Shown in pieces: positions 26,808 to 34,708 of a stretch of DNA of 64,000 nucleotides. Position 1 is the first letter of the stretch, and each line of letters starts with the position of its first letter. A program made the position numbers and the translations under genes. The notes below the pieces were generated by a model. That model searched no databases. It saw only the letters and a program-made list of their open reading frames with translations, and was not told the DNA's origin. Origin of the DNA: Butyrivibrio sp. NC2007 (GTDB lineage Bacteria > Bacillota > Clostridia > Lachnospirales > Lachnospiraceae); the NCBI RefSeq assembly GCF_000421405.1, contig NZ_ATWY01000003.1, forward strand, positions 124,001 through 188,000, in the 5' to 3' direction.

Positions 26808-27116
26808 TTATTTGCCAAACAGGCTTGTTACCGTATTCATGATGGCTTTGTTCTTCAGGATCTCATCAAGAATGCCACTGAGCTGTGACTTCTCACCCTT
26901 TAAAAGAGCCATTGCAGCTTTCTTGGTATCTGCATCTGCAGCTCTGTAGAGTTCAAGGAGCTTTTTCTCTGTAGCTGTAACCTTTACAGATGAACCTGTT
27001 GTGCTCTTCTTCGCTGTTGTAGCAGGTTTCTTGGCAGCTGTAGTCTTCTTGGCGGTTGTAACAGGTTTCTTAGCAGTTGTAGTCTTTTTGGCTGTTGTCT
27101 TCTTTGCTGTGGCCAT
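26808..27116 (-). CDS. Lysine/alanine/threonine-rich histone H1-like protein
   Basis: 102 aa. The first ~45 residues are repeats of AKKTT/AKKP type (about eight Lys-Lys pairs), like eukaryotic H1 tails and bacterial histone-like tails. Residues 48-102 form a compact helical region (TEKKLLELYRAADADTKKAAMALLKG). Nucleic-acid binding (nucleoid or RNA) is the likely role, inferred from charge. Strong GGAGGAGGG-type RBS and its own terminator imply a well-expressed single gene. It is not an HU homologue; HU is encoded separately at 42017. Confidence 0.7.
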   Translation of the reverse strand: MATAKKTTAKKTTTAKKPVTTAKKTTAAKKPATTAKKSTTGSSVKVTATEKKLLELYRAADADTKKAAMALLKGEKSQLSGILDEILKNKAIMNTVTSLFGK

Positions 27117-27202
27117 ACTTCCCTCCTCCTTGTGATATGAACGAAATTCTCATATATCCATAATATCCCAACTAAGGCCTCTCAACAATTCCTTATGGGC
27201 GT

Positions 27203-27240
27203 AAAAAATCCCCCACCGCTTAGCAAGCAATGAGGGGTTC
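27203..27240 (-). terminator. Terminator of dtd
   Basis: Reading the minus strand, CCCC and GCTT pair with AAGC and GGGG around a GCT loop (27211-27238, small bulges), followed by TTTTTT. Confidence 0.5.
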
Positions 27241-27248
27241 TTTCCTCG

Positions 27249-27683
27249 TCAAATATCAAGTACTATAGTTACAGGTCCGTCATTTATCGATTCCACCTTC
27301 ATATCTGCTCCAAATTCACCGGTTTGAACTTCAAATCCCCGGCCCCTGCACTCGGAAACAACCATTTCATAAAGTGGCTTTGAAATCTCTGGTCTTGCAG
27401 CATCCGTAAACCCGGGTCTTCTGGAACTGCAGTCTGCATAAAGAGTGAACTGACTTACTATAAGTAATTTAGCTCCGGAATCCTTAGGAGAAATGTTCAT
27501 CTTTCCATTTTCGTCCTCAAATACTCTGAGTCCGCATATCTTGTCGGCAATCTTTTTTGCCTGCTCCTGTGTATCAGTAGTCCTAACTCCCAGAAGAACC
27601 AGAAACCCTTTATCGATCTCCGATGTCTTTATCCCGTCAATAGTTACTGATGCTGACAAAACTCTTGTGATTACCGCTCTCAT
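27249..27683 (-). CDS. dtd: D-aminoacyl-tRNA deacylase
   Basis: 144 aa, full length for Dtd. Family motifs: MRAVITRVLSASVTIDG at the N-terminus, LIVSQFTLYAD (SQFTL, about residue 76), SSRRPGFTDAA and NDGPVTIVLD near the end (the Gly-cisPro-like NxGP(V/F)T motif). It hydrolyses D-aminoacyl-tRNAs and mischarged Gly-tRNA-Ala, protecting translation. Cytoplasmic homodimer. Usually chromosomal next to relA or other genes; here it is a single gene with a terminator, 23 bp downstream of the small membrane protein gene. Confidence 0.93.
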   Translation of the reverse strand: MRAVITRVLSASVTIDGIKTSEIDKGFLVLLGVRTTDTQEQAKKIADKICGLRVFEDENGKMNISPKDSGAKLLIVSQFTLYADCSSRRPGFTDAARPEISKPLYEMVVSECRGRGFEVQTGEFGADMKVESINDGPVTIVLDI

Positions 27684-27706
27684 GATCTCCTCCGGCTAAA
27701 ACTTAT

Positions 27707-27973
27707 TCAGCCTGAGAAATGATTACACTCTCCACAGTGTGTGCAAGTTGCTTCAGGCTGGCTAATATCTACTGTAATTACTTCTCCACACTCGTGGCAA
27801 GCTATATTCATCATCTGAGGGTTTACAGTTTCTGTTACAACTATTGTATCAACAGGATCTACTGTAACAGGGCTAGCTGCAAAGATGTGAATAAATGCAA
27901 AATGGAAAATAAGGAATGCAATTAACACGATTCCGAAAAATGTTGTTGCGATGCCAATAAAACTCTTTCTCAT
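27707..27973 (-). CDS. Small membrane protein with C-terminal zinc-ribbon-like motif
   Basis: 88 aa. N-terminal membrane helix (about 8-32), a Val/Thr/Asp-rich spacer and a C-terminal CHEC (59-62)...CTHC (77-80) pair plus a further Cys: a likely Zn-binding ribbon, on the outside if the helix acts as a signal anchor. No family recognised. Its promoter region carries the direct-repeat motif shared with the gene at 2006-2440. Confidence 0.6.
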   Translation of the reverse strand: MRKSFIGIATTFFGIVLIAFLIFHFAFIHIFAASPVTVDPVDTIVVTETVNPQMMNIACHECGEVITVDISQPEATCTHCGECNHFSG

Positions 27974-28015
27974 AACTATTCTCCTTAATATCTCGACGTG
28001 ATTTGTTATGAGAAA

Positions 28016-28052
28016 ATATTATCATCCGATTTATCACAGAAATATCACACAG
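28016..28052 (-). promoter_or_regulatory. Direct-repeat activator-type promoter (copy 2)
   Basis: TATCACAGAAATATCACACAG (28032-28052, + strand) differs by one base from 2505-2525. On the minus strand it is again 11 bp before a -10-like TAATAT (28016-28021), with the gene start 43 bp further. Confidence 0.5.
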
Positions 28053-28232
28053 TCATAAAAAGGCGCTTTCAGCCTCTTTTATCATGTCACTTAGCTCCTG
28101 ATCCGATAAATCAATCACCCAGGCCAGCATTGTGATATTGTGTGCATGTTCCTCCACAGAAAACTTAGGACACGTAAGGTACGTATCGATCTCATCACAG
28201 AGTTTTTTCCTGATATCTTCTTCTGAACGCAT
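28053..28232 (-). CDS. Short acidic helical protein
   Basis: 59 aa (MRSEEDIRKKLCDEID... ending EAESAFL). ATG 28232 is preceded by GAGAGGTG at a proper distance, and the codons look coding. Predicted all-helical and soluble. Unrecognised. It ends at the direct-repeat promoter of the downstream gene and lies 67 bp after the YdcF-like gene start, between two leftward genes. Confidence 0.5.
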   Translation of the reverse strand: MRSEEDIRKKLCDEIDTYLTCPKFSVEEHAHNITMLAWVIDLSDQELSDMIKEAESAFL

Positions 28233-28299
28233 GAGGCACCTCTCGAAATTGAGTGAGAATATAGTCTATATTCTGATTATACCTCATGTCTGTCCATTC

Positions 28300-29079
28300 T
28301 CACAATTGGAGCAGGCCATTTTTCAGATCTCTCAGTATTCCGAAGCACTCTCTTACCACATTGTTGGGTACATACTGAGGCTCCATATATGCTGCAATAC
28401 CGCAAATATCGGCATCTGTCAGCTTCTGTGCCAAATGCACTCCCCTGAATACATGAAAGCCGTTTGTGACAATTCCAATATGGAGATTCTCCGTGGATCC
28501 TTCCCTGTCTTCTATAATAGCCAGGGCGTTGGCTATATTATCATCCGTATCAAGGGACTTATCTTCGGCTATAAGCCTATCCTGAGATATTCCCTTGGAT
28601 ATGAGGTAATCTCTGCCTCCTTCGCCCTCGCTTACGGTTTCATTTACACCTTTTGCTCCGGTGGTGATACAGATGGTATCGCCATTTTCTTTTAAGTATT
28701 CTGAGGCCTTTTCAAGCCTGTATCTGTATACTACACTGGGGCCGGTGCTCCTCATCTGGGCACCCAGAACAATTATATAGTCCAAATTCTCTTCGCCCTT
28801 GTCTGAAAAATGCGAGAATATCGCAATAAAGCACACCAAAAACACGGCTGCAACTGCTGTAATAACAGCTATTGCGCCGTATCTAAGGGCTTTGGGAATT
28901 CTCATCCATCTCCCTTTCCCAGCAAGGAAAAAGCACAGTGCGAAAAACGCGCTTCCTGCCAGCCAGATGGTAAAGGAATAGGTTCCGCTCCCAACCATAT
29001 ATACCATGGCTGAGTACAATAAGCAGATTACTGCCAGTCCCAGCCATAGTATTCTGATCCTTGGTTTAAAAAACTTCAT
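28300..29079 (-). CDS. YdcF/SanA-like DUF218 membrane protein
   Basis: 259 aa. Three N-terminal hydrophobic segments (about 8-27, 35-53 and 68-88), then a DUF218 domain beginning LDYIIVLGAQM (about 100), with RLEKASEYLKENGDTICITTGAKG and DNIANALAIIED. The DUF218 family (YdcF, SanA, ElyC) has a nucleotide-binding-like Rossmann fold and is linked to envelope or vancomycin-sensitivity phenotypes in other bacteria; its precise reaction is unknown. The start ATG shares a base with the metY stop (29079), so the pair is translationally coupled. Confidence 0.8.
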   Translation of the reverse strand: MKFFKPRIRILWLGLAVICLLYSAMVYMVGSGTYSFTIWLAGSAFFALCFFLAGKGRWMRIPKALRYGAIAVITAVAAVFLVCFIAIFSHFSDKGEENLDYIIVLGAQMRSTGPSVVYRYRLEKASEYLKENGDTICITTGAKGVNETVSEGEGGRDYLISKGISQDRLIAEDKSLDTDDNIANALAIIEDREGSTENLHIGIVTNGFHVFRGVHLAQKLTDADICGIAAYMEPQYVPNNVVRECFGILRDLKNGLLQL

Positions 29080-30362
29080 TACTTAGCTGCTGCAAAGCCT
29101 TTCTCAAGATCTGCGATGATGTCATCTATATGCTCGGTACCGATTGAAAGTCTGATGGTACTCTGTGTGATTCCCTGATCTGCAAGCTCCTCATCATTGA
29201 GCTGTGAATGAGTAGTTGTTGCAGGATGAATAACAAGGCTCTTAACATCCGCTACGTTTGCAAGAAGTGAGAAGATCTCCAGATTGTCGATAAACTTCCA
29301 TGCTGCATCTTTTCCGCCCTTGATCTCAAAGGTAAAGATTGATGCTCCGCCATTTGGGAAGTACTTCTCATAAAGAGCATGGTCAGGGTGATCAGGAAGT
29401 GAAGGGTGGTTAACCTTCTCTACCTGAGGGTGGTTTGCAAGGAACTCAACCACTTTCTTGGTATTTTCTGCATGTCTGTCAAGACGGAGAGATAATGTCT
29501 CAACACCCTGAAGAAGCAGGAATGCGTTAAATGGTGAAATAGTTGCGCCTGTATCTCTAAGCAGGATTGCTCTGATGTATGTAACAAATGCAGCCGGTCC
29601 TACAGCATCATAGAATGATACGCCGTGATAGCTTGGGTTGGGAGCTGCAATCTGTGGGTAATTTCCGCTTTCCTTCCAGTTGAACTTACCTGACTCAACA
29701 ATGATTCCGCCAAGAGTAGTTCCGTGACCACCGATAAACTTCGTTGCTGAGTGTACCACGATATCAGCGCCGTGTTCAATAGGTCTGATAAGGTATGGTG
29801 TTCCGAAAGTATTATCAATTACCAGCGGAAGTCCGTGTTTGTGAGCGATCTCTGCGATAGCATCGATATCAGGAATATCACTGTTAGGATTTCCAAGTGT
29901 CTCAAGATAGATGGCTCTTGTGTTCTCCTTGATTGCTCCCTCAACCTCTGCCAGGTTGTGTGCATCAACGAATGTAGTTGTCACACCGTACTGTGGAAGA
30001 GTGTGTGCAAGAAGGTTGTAGCTTCCGCCATAGATGGTCTTCTGTGCAACGATATGTCCGCCGTTTGCAGCAAGTGCCTCGATTGTATAAGTAATAGCTG
30101 CTGCTCCTGAAGCAACTGCCAATGCAGCGCTTCCACCTTCAAGCGCTGCTATTCTCTTCTCCAAAACATCCTGTGTGCTGTTTGTCAGTCTTCCGTAGAT
30201 ATTTCCGGCATCAGCAAGTCCAAATCTGTCTGCTGCATGCTGTGAATTCCTGAAAACATATGATGTTGTCTGATAGATCGGTACCGCTCTTGCATCTGTT
30301 GCGGGATCCGGCTGTTCCTGTCCTACGTGTAACTGCAGTGTCTCAAATTTGTAATTGCTCAT
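29079..30362 (-). CDS. metY: O-acetylhomoserine sulfhydrylase
   Basis: 427 aa PLP enzyme of the Cys/Met metabolism family. N-terminal [34 protein letters not shown] is typical of MetY. PLP-Lys motif [18 protein letters not shown]. It makes homocysteine (or methionine, from methanethiol) from O-acetylhomoserine and sulfide. ATG 30362 has GGAGG 10 bp upstream. It is followed directly by the YdcF-like gene. No SAM riboswitch or T-box pattern was recognised in the leader. Confidence 0.9.
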   Translation of the reverse strand: MSNYKFETLQLHVGQEQPDPATDARAVPIYQTTSYVFRNSQHAADRFGLADAGNIYGRLTNSTQDVLEKRIAALEGGSAALAVASGAAAITYTIEALAANGGHIVAQKTIYGGSYNLLAHTLPQYGVTTTFVDAHNLAEVEGAIKENTRAIYLETLGNPNSDIPDIDAIAEIAHKHGLPLVIDNTFGTPYLIRPIEHGADIVVHSATKFIGGHGTTLGGIIVESGKFNWKESGNYPQIAAPNPSYHGVSFYDAVGPAAFVTYIRAILLRDTGATISPFNAFLLLQGVETLSLRLDRHAENTKKVVEFLANHPQVEKVNHPSLPDHPDHALYEKYFPNGGASIFTFEIKGGKDAAWKFIDNLEIFSLLANVADVKSLVIHPATTTHSQLNDEELADQGITQSTIRLSIGTEHIDDIIADLEKGFAAAK

Positions 30363-30398
30363 ACCATTAAATCCTCCGTTCGTGTTTTCTTGAAACTG

Positions 30399-30428
30399 AT
30401 GATAGAGCCTGCGAGCCTTTACCGTCAA
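30399..30428 (-). promoter_or_regulatory. Putative metY promoter
   Basis: Minus strand TTGACG (30423-30428), 18-bp spacer, TATCAT (30399-30404), 37 bp before the ATG. Confidence 0.45.
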
Positions 30429-30493
30429 TTAACTAAAACTTTTAACTGGCGATAAGTAAGCCATAAATCCCCCTTCGTTGCTCCTTATCCATG

Positions 30494-30976
30494 TCATATT
30501 CCCTTATCTACAATGTCCCCATGTATCTCAAGAATATCGCTTATTTTTATGGTCACATTCATATCAGCAAGCCCTTCTTTTCGCTCTAAAACCAGTTTCC
30601 TGCTGACATTGTCGACTCTTTTAATAACTCCTGTTATTGTTTGATAACTGCCTCCTTCTTTTAAAAGATCAGGCACAAAATAGGTAATGGACACCTCAGG
30701 AGCCCTTCCCTTATCTATCTCTTTGGCTATTACAGCCAGCTTCTGATCCAGGATTTCGAGCTCTGACCCATCCAGCTCTATCTTATTGTCAACCAGCCTA
30801 GCCTCTTCCTCCACCATGTCGTCATACCCGGTAAGAGCAGCAAAGGGCGCAAACTGAGCAGCCCTGTCATAAAGACTCATATGTTTATGCACTTTTGACT
30901 GATGGTGCGGCAAATCGATTATATCCGCGTATATGGCCCTTGGATTGGGCTCATGGCCTGTTATACCCTTTGTCAT
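30494..30976 (-). CDS. YolD-like protein
   Basis: 160 aa. Diagnostic YolD motif DRAAQFAPFAALTGYDDM (about 37-54) in an otherwise small beta-rich protein. YolD-like proteins are a family of unknown biochemical role usually encoded next to UmuC/UvrX-type polymerases, as here (11 bp after the 30988-32565 gene). It is thought to assist the polymerase in the SOS response. Last gene of the LexA-controlled operon. Confidence 0.85.
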   Translation of the reverse strand: MTKGITGHEPNPRAIYADIIDLPHHQSKVHKHMSLYDRAAQFAPFAALTGYDDMVEEEARLVDNKIELDGSELEILDQKLAVIAKEIDKGRAPEVSITYFVPDLLKEGGSYQTITGVIKRVDNVSRKLVLERKEGLADMNVTIKISDILEIHGDIVDKGI

Positions 30977-30987
30977 CTAAAATCCCC

Positions 30988-32565
30988 TTATTCGGCTCTG
31001 TGGCCTCCTATTTGACCATTCCTTTGTATGGTGGTGGCACCTTCACTGAGATTCATTCCCTTAAGTACCGCATTCTTTCCAAATTTCTCCTGAAGTAAAA
31101 GAGTCGCTTTCTGCATTCTCTTTTCTTTTTCATCAGCCTTTTTCTCTTCTTCCCGCTCTTTATCCCTCTTGGAGTAATCAGTAAAAAGATCCATCTGCTC
31201 AGGCTCTTCCGGAGGAATGTCCGACTCCTTTATTACTCCGGCTGCAACAACATTAACTCTCCTAATCAGCAGGTCAGGATCAACGATCCTGTCATAGAGC
31301 TGCGTCATTACTTCCATGATCTTTCGTGTTGAACTGGTATATCTATCAAGATTCCCTGTACCATGGGCATGTTTTGGCGCCATTCTGCCATAGTAATCAG
31401 CTGTGACTATACCTGTATATCTCTTGCCTGTTGTGGCCACAGCATATACTGTATCCTGCGGAGTTCTGCCCTGATGCAAGACCTTAAGGCTCTCCCTGTC
31501 ATAACTGATTGTCAGTACAACCTGCTTGGTCACCAGATTCTTCCTTACAAGGTCAAGAACGAGAAGCTCAGTCATTTCTTTTACTATGAGCTTGCCTTTT
31601 TCTGCATTGTAAGGCTCCATGAGGACCTGTCCTGAGGAGATTGAGTTGTTCTCAGGCTTGTAGGACTTAATGGTGGATATCTCCGTTGGCTCCCATCCCC
31701 AGGCATGATCTATCAGCAGCTCCGCATTTACGCCAAACTCTTTGTAAAGGCGTTCCTCGTCCTGTATGCTGAGCCGTGCCACATCTCCCATGGTATAGCA
31801 CTGCATGTTCTCCAGGCGCTTTGATATTCCCCTACCCACGCGCCAGAAGTCCGTAAGAGGCCTGTGGCACCACAAAAGCTCTCTGTATTTCTTTTCGTCA
31901 AGCTCTGCGATACGAACGCCCTGTTCATCTGCCTGAACATGCTTGGCCACGACGTCCATGGCCACCTTGGCCAGATACATATTGGTTCCAATTCCGGCTG
32001 TCGCTGTAATTCCCGTCTCTTTAAGCACATCTCCTATCATGGTCCTGGCCAACTCATGGGCTGTTAGAGAATAGGTCTTCAGATATGCTGATACGTCGAT
32101 AAAGCACTCATCTATGGAATAAACATGTATGTCATCCGGACTTACGTAGTTCAAGTATGTTGAATATACCCTGGTACTGACTTCTTCGTACTTAGCCATG
32201 CGCGGAGGCGCTGTAATATATGAGAGTTCCAGGGACGGATCCTTATCAAGGTCTCTAACATCACAAGAAGATCCGGAAAAGTGGTAATTTCCCGAATCAT
32301 CCTTGGCTGCTACCCCGAGCTTTATTGCTTTATTCAGGCGCTCAATGTTGATCTCTTTGACCCTTTGCACCACTTCAAACAATCTGGCTCTGCCGGATAT
32401 TCCATATGCTTTTAAAGATGGTGAAACCGCCAGACAGATGGTCTTAGACGTTCTGGAAGGGTCTGCCACCACCAGATTCGTCACAAGAGGATCGCACTCT
32501 CTGTCCACTGCCTCAACAGAGGCATAAAACGACTTCAGATCTATTGCTATGTACTGTTTTTCCAT
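30988..32565 (-). CDS. Y-family DNA polymerase, UmuC/UvrX type
   Basis: 525 aa, longer than DinB. Catalytic motifs AIDLKSFYASVE (Asp8) and YSIDECFIDVS (about residue 150), a KHVQADEQGVRIA palm/fingers segment, GRGISKRLENM (HhH thumb) and a little-finger domain. A charged C-terminal tail (EEKKADEKEKRMQKA) ends with a short, possibly clamp-binding segment. It resembles B. subtilis UvrX/YqjW and Firmicutes UmuC-like polymerases, which act without UmuD. Role: translesion synthesis in the SOS response. It sits one base after the HAD gene and is followed by its YolD partner. Confidence 0.92.
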   Translation of the reverse strand: MEKQYIAIDLKSFYASVEAVDRECDPLVTNLVVADPSRTSKTICLAVSPSLKAYGISGRARLFEVVQRVKEINIERLNKAIKLGVAAKDDSGNYHFSGSSCDVRDLDKDPSLELSYITAPPRMAKYEEVSTRVYSTYLNYVSPDDIHVYSIDECFIDVSAYLKTYSLTAHELARTMIGDVLKETGITATAGIGTNMYLAKVAMDVVAKHVQADEQGVRIAELDEKKYRELLWCHRPLTDFWRVGRGISKRLENMQCYTMGDVARLSIQDEERLYKEFGVNAELLIDHAWGWEPTEISTIKSYKPENNSISSGQVLMEPYNAEKGKLIVKEMTELLVLDLVRKNLVTKQVVLTISYDRESLKVLHQGRTPQDTVYAVATTGKRYTGIVTADYYGRMAPKHAHGTGNLDRYTSSTRKIMEVMTQLYDRIVDPDLLIRRVNVVAAGVIKESDIPPEEPEQMDLFTDYSKRDKEREEEKKADEKEKRMQKATLLLQEKFGKNAVLKGMNLSEGATTIQRNGQIGGHRAE

Positions 32566-32566
32566 G

Positions 32567-32902
32567 TTATAAAGTATATCCTAAAATATCTGTCGCTGCA
32601 CCATCGACACGGCATGCTCTGTCGTCCAGATACACATCACAGGTGATCTTGCGGGAGTTGGAGCCGTACTTCTCTATTGTCTCCGGGAGATTATCATTGA
32701 CTGCATCAAAATTCAGCCCATGTTCCTTGCAAAACTTCACCGCTCTCTCCAAAGGCTCTCCTGCCCTGCAGGTCCAGAGTATAAGCTTATCACCGCCCCT
32801 TTGCCTGTCTATAAGATAATCTATAAGCCCACTGTTGGCAGGTCCCACTTCAGGCCACTCGCCCATGCTTAATGTTCCGTCAAAATCCACCGCATAAATC
32901 AT
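32567..32902 (-). CDS. Small HAD-superfamily phosphatase-like protein
   Basis: 111 aa. MIYAVDFDGTLSMGEWP holds the DxDGT nucleophile motif; LILWTCRAGEPL supplies motif II (Thr); VYLDDRA supplies the acidic motif IV. This minimal HAD without a cap domain is like phage and plasmid-borne family members that act on small phosphate substrates. ATG 32902 with AAGGAAGG upstream is preferred to the TTG at 32908. Encoded within the SOS polymerase operon; a nucleotide or sugar-phosphate clean-up role is possible but not shown. Confidence 0.7.
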   Translation of the reverse strand: MIYAVDFDGTLSMGEWPEVGPANSGLIDYLIDRQRGGDKLILWTCRAGEPLERAVKFCKEHGLNFDAVNDNLPETIEKYGSNSRKITCDVYLDDRACRVDGAATDILGYTL

Positions 32903-32923
32903 AGTCAAACCTTCCTTTCTCTA

Positions 32924-33187
32924 TCAGGCCTTGGACTCCAGAAACCACTTGGCTCCGGAGGGTGAGTCCTCAAAATACAAATGAATCTCTTTTCCATCTA
33001 CAATACAGGTATATACAAGTCCCGCTCCGCCGGCCCTTCTGCTGGCTCCGGGAACACAATCCTTAACCCTTGTTATCTGATATTTCCTGCCGTCTTCCCA
33101 CTCTATGGACAAAGGACGTATCTCTCCTTCATCCGAAAACTCAACCACCGTATCCACATAAACCTTATGTCCTATCCGAATCGCCAT
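32924..33187 (-). CDS. Small beta-rich protein of the polymerase operon
   Basis: 87 aa. ATG 33187 has GGAGG 7 bp upstream; longer versions would overlap the polymerase gene. Segments SIEWEDGRKYQI and YTCIVDGKEIHLYFED suggest a small barrel. It recalls, weakly, the DUF6504-type proteins encoded after ImuB in Actinobacteria, but that match is only by eye. It lies 13 bp after the dinB-type gene and 21 bp before the HAD gene start. Confidence 0.55.
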   Translation of the reverse strand: MAIRIGHKVYVDTVVEFSDEGEIRPLSIEWEDGRKYQITRVKDCVPGASRRAGGAGLVYTCIVDGKEIHLYFEDSPSGAKWFLESKA

Positions 33188-33200
33188 ATCCGGCCTCCTA

Positions 33201-34490
33201 TCATTCATTCTCCCCAAGAACCTTGTTCCCATTCTGGAAATATGCCACCGGATGGATCATATGATCATCAGCCTTTGCATCAAGTCCGGACAATTCCCTG
33301 TCATAATACATAAGGCCCCGAAGCACAGCGCTATAGCCAAATCTCCTTCGTATATCAGTGACTGCAAGATCAGCTCTTAAATACTTCTCCCTGAGTGCCT
33401 CACTCCTGAAAAGATCCGTCTGATAGGGCATCGTATCGGGTACAAGGCCGGCCACCCTCACCCCCACACTTCTGATCGGATGAGCCCAATCGTAATTCTC
33501 CTTAAAAAGCTGCCAGGCGTAGCCTGCGATCTCCTCCGAAATGTTGGTTGGAATCTTCACTCTGTGCTGTCTTGTGAAGCTAAACAGGCCATTATCTCTT
33601 ACGCTGATGCCTATCACATCTCCGATAAAGTGATTCTCCCTGAGCCTTGCTGCCACGCTCTCTGAGAGCAGGTATATGACCATACGGACATCCTCGTCAT
33701 TAACCAGATCTCTTGGCGTCGTAGTGCTGTTACCAACGCTCTTTATGGGCGATGACTCGCCCACAGCTGCCACCGGAGTCTGATCCTCTCCCCTTGCAAA
33801 GGCCGACAGAACGTAACCTATCTTGCCAAATATATTGTGAAGGCTCTCAGGATCTGCCTTAGCCAGATCTCCTATAGTTATTATCCCGTATTTCCTGAGC
33901 TTCTCATTGGTGTGTCTGCCCACATACAAAAGGTCCGATGCCGGTGCACTCCACAGAATATCTCTGTAATTCTCCCTGGAAATCTGTGTTATCGCATCCG
34001 GCTTCTTATAATCAGAGCCGAATTTAGCATAGACCTTGTTCCACGAAACACCTATGGAAACGGTAATTCCCAGTTCTCTTTTGACCCGGTTTGATATCTC
34101 TTTTGCAATGGACATACCCGTATCAGTTCCAAGCATATTCTTTGAGTGCGTTATGTCGATCCAGGACTCATCAAGCCCATAGGGCTCGACAAGATCTGTA
34201 TAATCCGAGTAAATCTTCCTTGCCTTGCGTGAAAATCTTATGTATTCGTCGTAATTCGGTGAAACAATAGTCAGATCTCCGCAGACCTTCCTGGCCTCCC
34301 AAAGGGCCATTCCAACCTTAACACCGCGTCTCTTGGCTATATAATTGGCAGTAAGTATGATCCCGTGCCTGGCCTCCGGATCTCCTCCCACTGCCATGGG
34401 TATATCCCTGAGACTTGGATTGTGCAACATCTCTACCGATGCGTAGAAACAATTGCAGTCTGAATGAAGTATGATCCTGTCATCATCCAT
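33201..34490 (-). CDS. dinB: Y-family DNA polymerase IV (DinB), copy 2
   Basis: 429 aa. Catalytic motifs IILHSDCNCFYASVE (Asp13) and YGLDESWIDIT (about residue 108); VGRHTNEKLRKYGI thumb HhH; little-finger domain with QHRVKIPT. The sequence differs clearly from the polymerase at 4807. ATG 34490 has AAGGAG 5 bp upstream; the GTG at 34496 overlaps that site. First gene of an operon of five (DinB, small protein, HAD, UmuC-type, YolD) with LexA-like boxes in its promoter, so DNA damage should induce the set. Confidence 0.92.
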   Translation of the reverse strand: MDDDRIILHSDCNCFYASVEMLHNPSLRDIPMAVGGDPEARHGIILTANYIAKRRGVKVGMALWEARKVCGDLTIVSPNYDEYIRFSRKARKIYSDYTDLVEPYGLDESWIDITHSKNMLGTDTGMSIAKEISNRVKRELGITVSIGVSWNKVYAKFGSDYKKPDAITQISRENYRDILWSAPASDLLYVGRHTNEKLRKYGIITIGDLAKADPESLHNIFGKIGYVLSAFARGEDQTPVAAVGESSPIKSVGNSTTTPRDLVNDEDVRMVIYLLSESVAARLRENHFIGDVIGISVRDNGLFSFTRQHRVKIPTNISEEIAGYAWQLFKENYDWAHPIRSVGVRVAGLVPDTMPYQTDLFRSEALREKYLRADLAVTDIRRRFGYSAVLRGLMYYDRELSGLDAKADDHMIHPVAYFQNGNKVLGENE

Positions 34491-34509
34491 AACCACTCCT
34501 TAGCACTCG

Positions 34510-34537
34510 CAAACATATGTTGCGAACATCTGTTCTT
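34510..34537. promoter_or_regulatory. Two adjacent LexA-like boxes
   Basis: CAAACATATGTTGC (34510-34523) and CGAACATCTGTTCT (34523-34536) match the Gram-positive LexA (DinR) box CGAACATATGTTCG at 11 and 12 of 14 positions. They lie between the -10 and the start codon of the polymerase operon. Confidence 0.75.
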
Positions 34538-34549
34538 GTTTGTGCTTTT

Positions 34550-34578
34550 ATTGTACGAATGTTTGTTCGAAAAATCAA
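34550..34578 (-). promoter_or_regulatory. SOS promoter with LexA-like box in the spacer
   Basis: Minus strand TTGATT (34573-34578), exactly 17 bp, TACAAT (34550-34555). The spacer contains CGAACAAACATTCG (34556-34569), a third LexA-like dyad matching the consensus at 11 of 14 positions, so LexA would directly block RNA polymerase. Confidence 0.7.
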
Positions 34579-34650
34579 CCGCTAGATGTTGTGGTGGGAG
34601 CTTTATTGGACTCATTCCCCCGCGCAGCAGATAAAAAGCGCAACAGAAAA

Positions 34651-34681
34651 GGCCACTATCCATCAGCGATGAATAGTGGCC
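34651..34681 (-). terminator. Terminator of the DUF4342 gene
   Basis: GGCCACTAT (34651-34659) pairs with ATAGTGGCC (34673-34681); on the minus strand TTTTCTGTT follows. Confidence 0.7.
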
Positions 34682-34708
34682 CTGTCATATTTAGTATTCA
34701 GTTTTTTA

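Noticed and set aside
30363..30493. SAM riboswitch or T-box before metY
   Set aside because: None of the conserved riboswitch or T-box sequences could be seen in the 130-bp gap.
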